Positions 1 to 12,300 of a stretch of 64,000 nucleotides of DNA are shown here, piece by piece. The notes beneath the pieces were generated by a model that was given only the letters and a program-made list of their open reading frames with translations, was not told the origin of the DNA and made no database searches. Each line of letters opens with the position of its first letter. Position 1 is the stretch's first letter. The DNA comes from Anaeramoeba ignava (Eukaryota; Metamonada; Anaeramoebidae): the NCBI GenBank assembly GCA_028826165.1, contig JAPDFW010000022.1:496001-560000 (forward strand), in the 5' to 3' direction. The translations under genes and the position numbers were made by a program.

Positions 1-7
1 TTTTTTA

Positions 8-3000
8 ATGGCGCTTGCAATTATTCTTCAACATATTGATGGAATAAATATTTTTACTCAAACAGTTGATTTTTTTCCAATTATTAAAGCAGCACATATT
101 TCACAAATTTTTACAGAAAGAATAGAAGAAATAAAAACAAAAATTAAAGAAGAAAAATCTGAAGTTTATTCTTCTTTGATTCAGGGTTATATGGTTGTTT
201 ATGAAGATAGTTTTTGTTTATTTTATTGTTTAATTGGTGATTTTTATATAATAGCAATATCTCATACAAAAGAAAATCCATTTGCAACATGGACTATGAT
301 TAAGAAAACCAGAAAGTATAATATTTTATTTATAATTTAATTTATTTAGAAATTTATAATTTAATTTATTTAGAAATTTATAATTTAATTTATTTAGAAA
401 TTTATAATTTAATTTATTTAGAAATTTATAATTTTATTTATAATTTTATTTATAATTTAATTTATAATTTTATTTATAATTTAATTTATAATTTAATTTA
501 TAATTTAATTTATAATTTTATTTATAATTTTATTTATAATTTAATTTATAATTTTATTTATAATTTTATTTATAATTTTATTTATAATTTAATTTATAAT
601 TTTATTTATAATTTTATTTATAATTTAATTTATAATTTTATTTATAATTTTATTTATAATTTTATTTATTTAAAATTTATAATTTTATTTATATTTTTTT
701 ATTTATAATTTAATTTTATAATTTATTTTTATAATTTTAATTTATAATTTTATTTATAATTTTATTTTATAATTTTATTTATAATTTTGTTTATAATTTA
801 ATTTATAATTTTATTTATAATTTTATTTATATTTTTATTTATAATTTTTATTTATAATTTAATTTATTTAGAAATTTATAATTTTATTTATAATTTAATT
901 TATAATTTTTATTTATAATTTAATTAATAATTTATTTTTATAACTTTATTTATAATTTAATTTATATTTTTATTTATAATTTAATTTATAATTTTATTTA
1001 TAATTTAATTTATATTTTTATTTATAATTTTATTTTTAATTTTATTTATAATTTAATTTATAATTTTATTTATAATTTAATTTATAATTTTATTTATATT
1101 TTTATTTATAATTTTATTTATAATTTAATTTATAATTTTATTTATAATTTTATTTATAATTTAATTTATTTAGAAATTTATAATTTTTATTTATAATTTT
1201 ATTTATAATTTTATTTATATTTTTATTTAATTTTTATTTATAATTTAATTTATAATTTTATTTATAATTTAATTTATAATTTTAATTTATAATTTTAATT
1301 TATAATTTTATTTATAATTTTATTTATTATTTTATTTATAATTTTATTTATAATTTTATTTATAACTTTATTTATAATTTAATTTATTTAGAAATTTATA
1401 ATTTTATTTATAATTTTATTTATAATTTAATTTATAATTTTATTTATAATTTTATTTATAATTTAATTTATAATTTAATTTATAATTTTATTTATAATTA
1501 TTTTATTTTAATTTGAATTCAGGTTTTTAATTAAATTATGTGATGGAACTGAAGTCAAAAAAAATAAATTACTCAGAAAATATGTTACTGTTTATTTAGC
1601 TTTAGAAAAAATTCTTTATCGAGAACCAACTAATAATTTATTAAATCATAAAATTACTAATTTAGAACCTCCAAAATTAACTGTAATTTTAAATTTTAAA
1701 TTTTAAATTTTAAATTTTGGAAAAATTATTTTGTTTTTAATTTCTCTTTTTTCTTTTTATATATAGAATTATATTTTTAAGGAAAAACCACAAATTTTAG
1801 ATAATTTTTGGTATTTTAGTAAAAAAAGATCCAATTTTGATGAAGAAACTCAAAAATATTTTTCAAGTTTATCAATTCCAATTGATCTTCAATTTGAAGA
1901 TGTAAACGTTTCATTTGGAAATAATTTCAAGTATTAATAAAACAAAAATAATGAAATTTATAAAAAGAATAAAAAGAGAATTTTTTTTATATTAAAATAT
2001 TTTAAATTCAAATTCAAATTCAAATTTAAATCGAAATTTAAAAGTTTTTCTCAAGTTGAAAATAAAGCAATCAAAATGTTAAATATTTCAACTAATCGAA
2101 AAATTGGAGGACAACCAAAAGATATTACTGATACTCTTCAACAAAATTCAAAAGATGATTTCGATCCAAAAATCCAAAAAGATTCACAAGATAAAGATGA
2201 TTTTGGTTTTGATTCCTCAAAACAAATTCAGAGTCAAAATGAGGATAATGAAGATTTTGATCCTTTTAATAACAATTTAGATCAAAATAATAATAAAAAT
2301 AATTCCCCAATTACAGAGAAAAAACCACAAATTAAATTACCAAAACTTCGTAAAAATTTAAATAAAAAAGAAATACAACAAGAACCAAAGCAAGAAGATA
2401 ACAAAGATAATGAAGAATTTGATCCCTTTAATACAAATAAATCACAAACTTCAACTTCAACACCAACATTAACATTAAAATCAAAATCTAAATCAAAATC
2501 TAAAGAGAAATCAAAAGAAAAATTCAATTCATTTACTTTTAATCTAAATAAATCAAAACTAAAATCAAAATCAAAATCAAAATCTAAAGATAATAATTTA
2601 GATTCATTTAATTTTAATCCAAATCAACAAAATAACGAAGAATTTGATCCATTCAATACAAATCAATCTAAATCTAAAGATAATAATTTGGATTCATTCA
2701 ATTTTAATCCAAATCAATCTAAATCAAAAGATAATAATTTAGATTCATTTAATTTCAATACAAATAAACAAAATAACGAAGAATTTGATCCATTTAATAC
2801 AAATCAATCAAAATCACAAGATAATAATTTAGATTCATTCAATTTCAATACAAATCAATCTAAATCTAAAGATAATAATTTAGATTCATTCAATTTCAAT
2901 ACAAATCAATCTAAATCTAAAGATAATAATTTGGATTCATTTAATTTTAATCCAAATAAACAAAATAACGAAGAATTTGATCCATTTAATACAAATCAAT

Positions 3001-4691
3001 CTAAATCTAAAGATAATAATTTAGATTCATTTAATTTTAATCCAAATCAATCTAAATCACAAGATAATAATTTAGATTCATTCAATTTTAATCCAAATCA
3101 ATCTAAATCTAAAGATAATAATTTAGATTCATTCAATTTCAATCCAAATCAATCTAAATCTAAAGATAATAATTTGGATTCATTTAATTTCAATACAAAT
3201 AAACAAAATAATGAAGAATTTGATCCATTTAATACAAATCAATCAAAATCACAAGATAATAATTTAGATTCATTTAATTTCAATACAAATCAATCTAAAT
3301 CTAAAGATAATAATTTAGATTCATTTAATTTCAATCCAAATCAATCTAAATCTAAAGATAATAATTTAGATTCATTTAATTTTAATACAAATCAATCAAA
3401 ATCAAAAATATCTACAAATCAAGATTTTAATTTATTAGAAACTCAAGAAAAACAAAAAGAAACAAAACAAAAATTTCCAAAATTAAACATCAGTTTAAAA
3501 AAACCAATTCAAAAAGAAAATGAAAAACAAAAAGAAAATGAAAAACAAAATAATGATTTGGATATTTTTTCAACACCAATATCAACACCAAACCAAAACG
3601 AAGAATTTGATCCATTCAATAATCAAAAAACAAATGATAACCGAAAAAAACACAAATCAAAACGAAAATCAAGATTCGATATGGTAAATCGACAACAAAA
3701 AAATACAGAAATTGAGAAAAAAGAAGAGATAATAGAACCAATTAAACCCAAATCAAACAATCAAATGCAATCTCTACAAATTGCAAAGGAAATTCAACAA
3801 AAATTTTCAACGCAAAAAAACAGAAGCAAAACTTACACAAAGGAAAAAATCTCACAAATTGGAAAGAAGGAAAAGAAAATTGGAACAGATATAATCTCAA
3901 TGATAAGAGCACCTAAACATTCACCTTTTCCATCAAGATCATCATCCCCAAAATTAAAGGAAGAATATTCAAAAAATTCGCAAACAAACATCAAAATAGA
4001 AACAACTATAGTTGAAAAATTACACTATTTTTATCGCAACTCCAAAATTATTGAAGCTTATATTCTTGGCAAAATTCATTTCAAATTGGAAAATAACAAT
4101 AAATCAAAATTACCGGAAATTTTGTTCCGAGTTTTAAATCGATTCAAATTAACACAAACTATCCCAAATCCCTTTTATATCAAAACGGAAAATAATGAAG
4201 ATAATGTTTTTCGATTTAGTGATGTTTCTCATTGCACAAATCCGTTATGTTTACTGAAATACTCTTTGGACGGAAAGCAATTCCCTGAAATTGTTCAAGT
4301 TACTCATAAATGGGACTTCAAATCAAATGTTTCGTTGATTGGAATCCAAATCACTCTCAATCCATCTTTTCCGTTTGAAATTAATCTTTCAATAAAAACT
4401 CAAATTGAAGGCAATTTAATCCGTAAAGTTATTCAACCTGAAATTGGATTTAGTCAAAAAGAACAATTTGTTTATTGGAAAAATTTAATTATTAAACCAA
4501 AATCTGAACCATTGAAAATTTTAGGCAAATTTGAAACAGATCAAGAAGGAAAAGAATTTCCTGTTGAAATTGATTTTGAATGTTTGCAAACAAATTTATC
4601 AAGAACTTCAGTTCAAATTTCACCTAAAAATACACCTCCTTATTTACAAACAGAAAAAAAAATAATTCAAGCTCATTTTCTAATTTTCTAA
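8..4691 (+). CDS. Longin + mu-homology-domain adaptor subunit, TSET TCUP/TML-like (4 exons)
   Basis: Exons are 8-315, 1523-1682, 1767-1930 and 2045-4691. All junctions are GT..AG and phases close exactly, giving about 1,092 residues. The ATG at 8 is the first available, but the window edge may hide a true upstream start. Exons 1-2 encode a longin-type fold: a start like IILQHIDGINIF, a beta hairpin YMVVYEDSFCLFYCLIGDFY, then two helices. The middle 550 residues are disordered, with 7 FDPF motifs and 13 NLDSFNFN units. The last 230 residues resemble a mu-homology domain (KIIEAYILGKIHF, then beta-rich to the end). Longin plus MHD is the layout of medium adaptins and of TSET TCUP/TML, which acts in membrane adaptor coats. 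FDPF resembles the DPF motif that binds adaptor ears. Alternatives are a divergent AP mu or a stonin-like protein. The fold call is fairly sure; the subunit name is inference. Confidence 0.68.
316..1522 (+). repeat. Intron 1 filled by a 12-bp tandem repeat (TTTATAATTTTA type)
   Basis: The donor GTATAA directly follows the exon, and the acceptor ..GAATTCAG precedes the next coding segment in phase. Between them lies about 1.2 kb of TTTATAATTTAA / TTTATAATTTTA units, with occasional TTTAGAAATTTATAAT variants. No gene signal is seen inside. Confidence 0.9.
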
Positions 4692-4785
4692 TTTTCTTAA
4701 TTTTTTTAATTAAACTTAAACAAAAGGAATTAAATTTTAATTTCCGTTTTATTTATGAAAAAACAACAAAAACAACAAAAACAAA

Positions 4786-4821
<36 letters not shown>

Positions 4822-4904
4822 AAAAATGAATGAAAGAAAAAATGAATGAAAAAAAATTCCAAATTCCAAATTCCAAATTCCGTTTTTTTTTTTAAATTTT
4901 AAAT
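4692..4904. other. Short convergent intergenic spacer with an AAAG microsatellite
   Basis: This spacer lies between the 3' ends of two converging genes. It holds an (AAAG)n run around 4785-4822, a few AATG-containing A-rich steps and poly-T near 4880. No coding potential is seen. Confidence 0.7.
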
Positions 4905-6595
4905 TTAATTTTCGTTTAATTTATTCCAAATTGAGATTGTTAGTTGTTCTTGTTGTTTCAATAAATCAGCCAAATCACTAAATTTCTTTTTCAAAATTGC
5001 ATTTTCATCAAGAATAGATTTTTCCTTATTAGTTTCTTGGAAAGAATCGATATCTGACATTCTTCTTTGAAGATGAGATTCAAGTTCTTGATAACGTTTT
5101 TTTTGTTTTTCTTTTTCTGATCTTAATTTTTCAACTAAAGCTTGAATTTGAAGTTCTTTATTTTTAGAAAAATTAACAAAAATTCCCCACATATGATTTA
5201 AATCATCAACAATTTTCTTTTCCATTTTTGGAGTTTTCAAAAGATCGAACAAAATCTTTTATTCCCTCAATTGAATGTTCAAAATTTGCTGTTAATTCTT
5301 CATCTTCTTCGTTTGTCATAACTGCATTGTATGAAGTTGTTGATTGTCGATCAGAAGTAACTTGTGAATCTTGTGAAAGGTCAATATTTACAAGTCGATT
5401 TGACATTTCCAACGGTTCCACTTTGGAATCTTCTAATGGATTTGGAATTTTTTGATAGATGCATTGTAAACATAATTGATCACAAAAAATCATTGGTGTT
5501 CCCTATTTTAATTTTGAATTCAATTTTAATTTCAATTTTAATTTTTGATTTTAATTTTAATTTTAATTTTAATTTTAATTTCAAAATGAATTTTAATTTT
5601 TGATTTTAATTTTAATTTTTGATTTTAATTTAAATTTTAATTTTAATTTTAATTTTAATTTTTGAATTTTAATTTTAATTTTAATTTTAATTTTAATTTC
5701 AAAATGAATTTTAATTTTAATTTTAATTTTAATTTTAAATTTTATACCCAAATATGAACCCAAAACTCTTCTCTTTTTGTTGTTAAATGTAACCAATCAA
5801 AATCATACTTTTTCTCTTTAGATCTAAAATAAAAAAGATTAAATAAATAAAAAAGATTAAATAAAAGATTTTCCACAAAAATTTTAAATTAAAATTTATC
5901 TTAATTTGTAATAATATTTTATAAATAAAATTTAAATAAAATTGGTGGTTTAAAAAAAAATAAAGTTATTGTGAAAAAAAACTTTGGAGAGTTGAATGTA
6001 TAAACAAATAAGAATAAAAGTAAGAATAAAAACAAATCAATTAAAAAATAATAATAATAAAATAAAGGGATCAAAAGATCAAATAAAAAAAATAATTTAA
6101 AAATCCAAAAAAATCAATTTAAAAATTCAAATATAAAATTAAATATAAAATAAATAATTAAATAGAGAATAAATAAAAATAAATAATTAAATATAAAATA
6201 AATAATTAAATATAAAATAAATAATTAAATATAAAATAAATAATTAAATAAATAATTAAATAGAACAATCCAAAAAAATCAATTTAAAAAATCAATTAGA
6301 AAAAAAATATAAAATAAATAACAAACGCAAAAATCTTTCTTAAAGTAGTTTCAACAGCTAATCCTGATTCTAAATTTAATTGCGGTTGTGAAGGAGGACT
6401 TAACTCACTTGGATTTATTCCACAAAGTCCAGAAATTGTTGTTTCAAATAAATCAGCTGCTGCTTGATTACATTCAATAAATATTCCTGATTCATGAACT
6501 ATTGTAATTGGCTCTTTTCTTGAATGAACCATTTTTAAATAAGCTTTCTTCTTTTTGTGCGTTACTTTTCTATTTACTGTCCCATAATTCCCCAT
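4905..6595 (-). CDS. PAS-domain protein with C-terminal coiled coil (3 exons, one frame slip)
   Basis: Exons on the minus strand are 6595-6327, 5823-5748 and 5502-4905. Phases join as 2/1 and 0/0. Joined, they give a complete PAS fold: ITIVHESGIFIECNQAA, the SPPSQPQ turn, LRKIFA, then FDWLHLTTKREEFWVHIWGT and the closing strand FCDQLCLQCIYQ. PAS domains bind small ligands or mediate protein contacts. The N-terminus MGNYGT fits the N-myristoylation consensus (Gly2, Thr6), suggesting membrane attachment. The C-terminal part is acidic, then a coiled coil (QALVEKLRSEKEKQKKRYQE). In exon 3 the frame must slip by one base between about 5206 and 5252 to reach the coiled-coil frame. I saw no normal intron there, so it is an assembly error, a mutation or recoding. 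No kinase or cyclase domain follows. Confidence 0.72.
5506..5746 (-). repeat. Intron 2 of the PAS gene, TTTTAA hexamer repeat
   Basis: The intron between PAS exons 2 and 3 is almost entirely (TTTTAA)n with scattered TTTTGA and TTTCAA units. Both strands give spurious KIKIK/FNFNF reading frames here. Confidence 0.85.
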
Positions 6596-6599
6596 TTTA

Positions 6600-7160
6600 A
6601 CCTAATTATTTAATTTAAAAAATAAAATTTAAAAGAAAAAAAATGAAATAATAAAAATAAAATAAAAAAATTTTTTTTATTTAAATGCCAAATGGAAATT
6701 TTTATTTAATTTTTTTTTATTTAATTTTGATCAATTTATTTTAATTAAAAACTGATCAAAAATAAATTAAAATTTAATTAAACAAGAAATTAATTAATTA
6801 ATTAATTAATAATTTTCAATTCTTCTTTTTATTATTTTAAAATAAAAATAAAAAAATAAATTAATTAAAAAGATCAAAAAGGAAAGATTATTTTGTTTAT
6901 TTTTTTTAATTAAAAAAAAAACACTTCATCTTAAAATACTCTCATAATCTATTTATAATTTCGAATTCAAGATTATTTATTAATTCAATTTAGAAATTCT
7001 TATTAAATTAAAAAAGGTGAAAAAAATATTTTAAATTGGACTATTGAATCTAAAAGATTAAATATTAAAAAAATTTAAATTAAATTAAAGATCAATCTCA
7101 AAATTAGCTAAATAAAAATATTTTAAATAGATTAAATGAAAAAAAAAACAATTTAACCAT
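6600..7160. other. AT-rich intergenic region with promoter-like A/T blocks
   Basis: This is the region upstream of the PAS gene. Near 6640-6690 it holds an A-block/T-block with CATTTTTTTT on the gene strand, as at other starts in the window, and (TTAA)n near 6790-6810. No ORF or RNA gene is recognised. Confidence 0.5.
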
Positions 7161-7164
7161 CAGT

Positions 7165-9285
7165 ATCCCAAATTCAATTATAAAATTGATTATAAAATTT
7201 ATATTAAAATTGATTATAAAATCTATTATAAAATTGATTATAAAATTGATTATAAAATTGATTATAAAATTGATTATAAAATTAATTATAAAATTAATTA
7301 TAAAATTAATTATAAAATTGATTATAAAATTAATTATAAAATTGATTATTAAATTGATTATAAAATTAATTATTAAATTGATTATAAAATTGATTATAAA
7401 ATTGATTATAAAATTGATTATAAAAATTGATTATAAAATTGATTATAAAATTGATTATAAAATTGATTATAAAATTGATTATAAAAATTAATTATAAAAT
7501 TAATTATAAAATTAATTATAAAATTAATTATAAAATTAATTATTAAATTGATTATAAAATTGATTATTAATTTATTAATTATTATAAAATTGATTATTAA
7601 ATTAATTATTAAATTGATTATAAAATCAATTATAAAATTGATTATAAAATTTATTATAAAATTGATTATAAAATTGATTATTAAATCTATTATTAAATTA
7701 ATTATAAAATTGATTATAAAATTGATTATAAAATTGATTATAAAATTAATTATAAAATTGATTATAAAATTAATTATAAATTATTAAATTGATTATAAAA
7801 TTAATTATAAAATTGATTATAAAATTGATTATAAAATTGATTATAAAATTGATTATAAAATTGATTATAAAAATTAATTATTAAATTGATTATAAAATTA
7901 ATTATAAAATCTATTTTAAATTGATTATTAAATTGATTATAAAATCTATTATAAAATTGATTATAAAATTGATTATAAAATTAATTATAAAATTGATTAT
8001 TAAATTGATTATTAAATTGATTATAAAATTAATTATAAAATTGATTATAAAATTAATTATAAAATTAATTATAAAATTGATTATAAAATTAATTATTAAA
8101 ATTGATTATAAAATTGATTATAAAATTAATTATAAAATTGATTATTAAATTGATTATAAAATTAATTATTAAATTGATTATAAAATCTATTATAAAATCT
8201 ATTTTAAAATTGATTATAAAAATTAATTATAAAATTAATTATTAAATTGATTATAAAATTGATTATTAAAATTGATTATAAAATTGATTATAAAATTGAT
8301 TATAAAATTAATTATAAAATTAATTATAAAATTGATTATAAAATTGATTATAAAATTAATTATAAAATTGATTATAAAATTGATTATAAAATTGATTATA
8401 AAATTAATTATAAAATTGATTATTAAATTGATTATAAAATTGATTATAAAATTGATTATTAAATTGATTATAAAATTGATTATAAAATTGATTATAAAAT
8501 TGATTATTAAATTGATTATAAAATTAATTATTAAATTGATTATAAAATTGATTATAAAATCTATTTTTAAAATTGATTATAAAATTAATTATAAAATTGA
8601 TTATAAAATTGATTATAAAATTGATTATAAAATTGATTATAAAATTGATTATTAAATTAATTATAAAATTAATTATTAAATTAATTATTAAACTGATTAT
8701 AAAATTGATTATAAACTAATTATAAAATTAATTATTAAATTAATTATAAAATTAATTATAAAAATTAATTATAAAATTAATTATAAAATTGATTATAAAA
8801 TTAATTATTAAATTAATTATTAAATTGATTATAAAATTAATTATAAAATTAATTATAAAATTAATTATAAAATTAATTATTAAATTGATTATAAAATCTA
8901 TTATAAAATTGATTATAAAATTGATTATAAAATTGTTTATAAAATTGATTATAAAATTGATTATTAAATTAATTATAAAATTAATTATAAAATTGATTAT
9001 AAAATTGATTATAAAATTAATTATAAAATTGATTATAAAATTAATTATTAAATTGATTATTAAATTAATTATTAAATTGATTATTAAATTAATTATAAAA
9101 TTTATTATAAAATTAATTATAAAATTAATTATAAAATTAATTATAAAATTAATTATAAAATTGATTGTAAAATTAATTATTAAATTGATTATAAAATTGA
9201 TTATAAAATTTATATTAAAATTTATATTAAAATTTATATTAAAATTTATATTAAAATTTATATTAAATTTATATTAAAATTCCTT
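7165..9285. repeat. Intergenic 12-bp tandem array, unit ATTGATTATAAA
   Basis: About 2.1 kb of tandem 12-mers alternate between TTGATTATAAAA and TTAATTATAAAA, with TTATTAAATTGA variants. The distal end turns into TTTATATTAAAA units (about 9208-9280). Because 12 is a multiple of 3, long open frames of Ile-Ile-Lys-Leu arise. They have no other protein character and should not be called genes. Confidence 0.93.
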
Positions 9286-9323
9286 TCAATTTTAATCATA
9301 AAATCTGTTGAAAAAAAAAACTT

Positions 9324-12300
9324 TCAAACAATATTGAAAAAATTTAAAGATTTCACTAAATATTTCGCTTTTTCTTGATTCTCTTTTAAATCATCCAAAG
9401 TCAAAAACCCATGTTGTTTGACATCAATCTTGGAAAATAAATCCTCTAAAAAAGAATAAATATTTTTGGATCCAAAATCATTCCAGTCATTCAAAGTGCA
9501 AAGAACAGACCAAACATTTTGGAAAGTAATTTTGTTTTGATTTTCCTGATCAAAAACACGAAAACAAAATTCAAGACGTTTTTCAAAACTTGGATTAACA
9601 AACAAGAATATAACTTGGATAAATTGTTGGAAAGAAAGATAACCATTTGAAAGATTATCACAAGCAGAAAAAATGGTGTTTGAACGTTTTTCTTGAGAGA
9701 CACCCAGACTTTTCATCAAAGAAATAAATTGGGTTTTTGTGACAAAACGTTTTGGATACTCAACACAAAACCGTTTATACATAACAGAAATTTCCAAAGA
9801 AGATAAATTGGTGATCACACTTAGATCCTCAAGTTCCTTTTCAGGAAGAGTTTTGCTCGAGTCTTCATTGAAAGACTTGTCTGTTTTGCATATTGCAAGA
9901 TTCATTGCTTTGATCCATTCCAAATGATTAACTTCATTTTCAGCAAAGAAATAGTACTTTTTCTTATTTGCTGCCACAATCGAAAATGTGAAGTGTTTTT
10001 TCAAATAGGGAACAATTGGGAAAAAATCCGCGTCTTTTAAACAAATTACTCCCGATGGTGATCGTGTTGTTAGATCGGGCGGATTGCTTGTATTCTTTTT
10101 GTCGAGTGAAAAATAATATAAGTTTTCTGATTCAATCAAAAAATATTTTCGGTTCCATGATCTTTTCACTCCAAATGCTTTTTGGAAGGATAAGAATCCC
10201 TTGTTTTGAACATTTTGGAAAGATTTTAAAAGACAATAAAAACGATCGATTGAGGAAATCAAACTTGTTGTCCAAATGATAAGTTCGTTTTTTGATTCAC
10301 ATTCAAAAAGAAATTTCTTTGTTGGCAATTGAACAGTTAAAAAGAAAGGCGGATTGTCATTTTCGAGATCAGAAACAATCTGCGCTTTTTGCAATGGAAT
10401 GGAATGCGAAGACTCTGAGCCAATTTCCTTTTGAGAATTAGCGTAAATGAGATAGGCTCCTTCCAAATAAAACCAATATTTTTTTTTTCGTGCAAATTGT
10501 TTGAATTTCCGATTTTTTGGATCGTTAATGTTTGAGTTCTTGTACATACACAGAAACCCGCTGTTGGCAAGAAGTAGTGAATCGGATTTCTTGCATAATC
10601 GATACACAGCTTTTTTGTGGACTTGACCCTTTTTTTCTATGGGCTTGTTTTGCAACTCGCTGTCTGAAATGTTCGGATCTGATAATGTTATATTCGATTG
10701 TGTTTCTGATTGCGATTGTGCATCCTCACTTATTCCGCTAATATCAGAACTGGTTGTTGATTTTTTTTCCTTTTTATTTTTTTCTTCATTTTCATTTTCT
10801 TTTTCTTTTTCTTGTTCATTTTCTTTTTCTTTTTTTGTATTTCCTTGAATTGATCCATATATTTTTATTTTATGCTTGGTTTCAGTTTCCAATGTGCATT
10901 TTTTTGATAAATTCGATATTACATTTGCCCATTCATTCAAAAGTATGTTGTAATTTTGTTTTTGTTGTTCAAAAGATTTAATTAAAGTTCCTGTTGATTT
11001 TTTTCGATCCAATGTGCTGTTATTGTTTGAATCAACAGGAAAAACAACAACTGCCTTCACAATTGGATGCGATATTTTAATAACTTTTTTCTCTTGACTT
11101 GTGTTGTATTCAACAGTGATTGTTGTTCTGTTCAGAAAAATAATTCCTATTGGAATATTTTGTTCTTTTGGATCTTGATAATATCCAATATAATTATCAA
11201 AAACTCTAAAATAATAAGTCTTCCATTTTCGATTTGTTTCTTGTTTTGCCATAAATCCTTCATAGTTTACTTTGATATTTCTTGTTTTGCTGTCTGGATC
11301 AAGTAATTCAATTGATTTATTAATTGCTTGTTTCCATTCTTCATATACTTCTTTATCTGGTGCTTGAATCAGAAAAGCTCTTCTTGTTTCATGTAAAATT
11401 TGAAATGTATTTTTGATTTTTGATTGAATAAAAAGTGTATTTTCTAATGATATTATTCCCAAAGGATTTTGTTGAGTTGATTCTGATTTTGAATAAGTAA
11501 TTGTTGCATTGTCTTTTAAAACAAACCATCTTTTTTTCCAATTTTTATAACTGCCGCCTTGCTTAGTTAAATAACCTGATTTAATTATTTTGATTTCTTT
11601 TAATTTTTCTTTTTCTTTTTCTTTCTGATTAATTAAATCAAAATTTTGTGTTTGATAGTTTGTTTCAGTTTCCAATGTGCATTTTTTTGATAAATTCGAT
11701 ATTATATTTGCCCATTCATTCAAAAGTATGTTGTAATTTTGTTTTTGTTCTTCAAAAGATTTATTTGAATTTTTTATATCGTTTTGGATTTCTGAATCAA
11801 CAGGAAAAATATAAACAGGTTCTTCAATTGGATGTGATATTTTAATAACATTTTTCTCTTGACTTGTGTTGTATTCAACAGTGATTGTTGTTCTGTTCAG
11901 AAAAATAATTCCTATTGGAATATTTTGTTCTTTTGGATCTTGATAATATCCAATATAATTATCAAAAACTCTAAAATAATAAGTCTTCCATTTTCGATTT
12001 GTTTCTTGTTTTGCCATAGATCCTTCATAGTTTACTTTGATATTTCTTGTTTTGCTGTCTGGATCAAGTAATTCAATTGATTTATTAATTGCTTGTTTCC
12101 ATTCTTCATATACTTCTTTATCTGGTGCTTGAATCAGAAAAGCTCTTCTTGTTTCATGTAAAATTTGAAATGTATTTTTGATTTTTGATTGAATAAAAAG
12201 TGTATTTTCTAATGATATTATTCCCAAAGGATTTTGTTGAGTTGATTCTGATTTTGAATAAGTAATTGTTGCATTATCTTTTAAAACAAACCATCTTTTT

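Noticed and set aside
7186-9277. Long open frames of Ile-Ile-Lys-Leu repeats
   Set aside because: They are by-products of a 12-bp tandem repeat with no stop in one frame; no start context and no other protein sequence.
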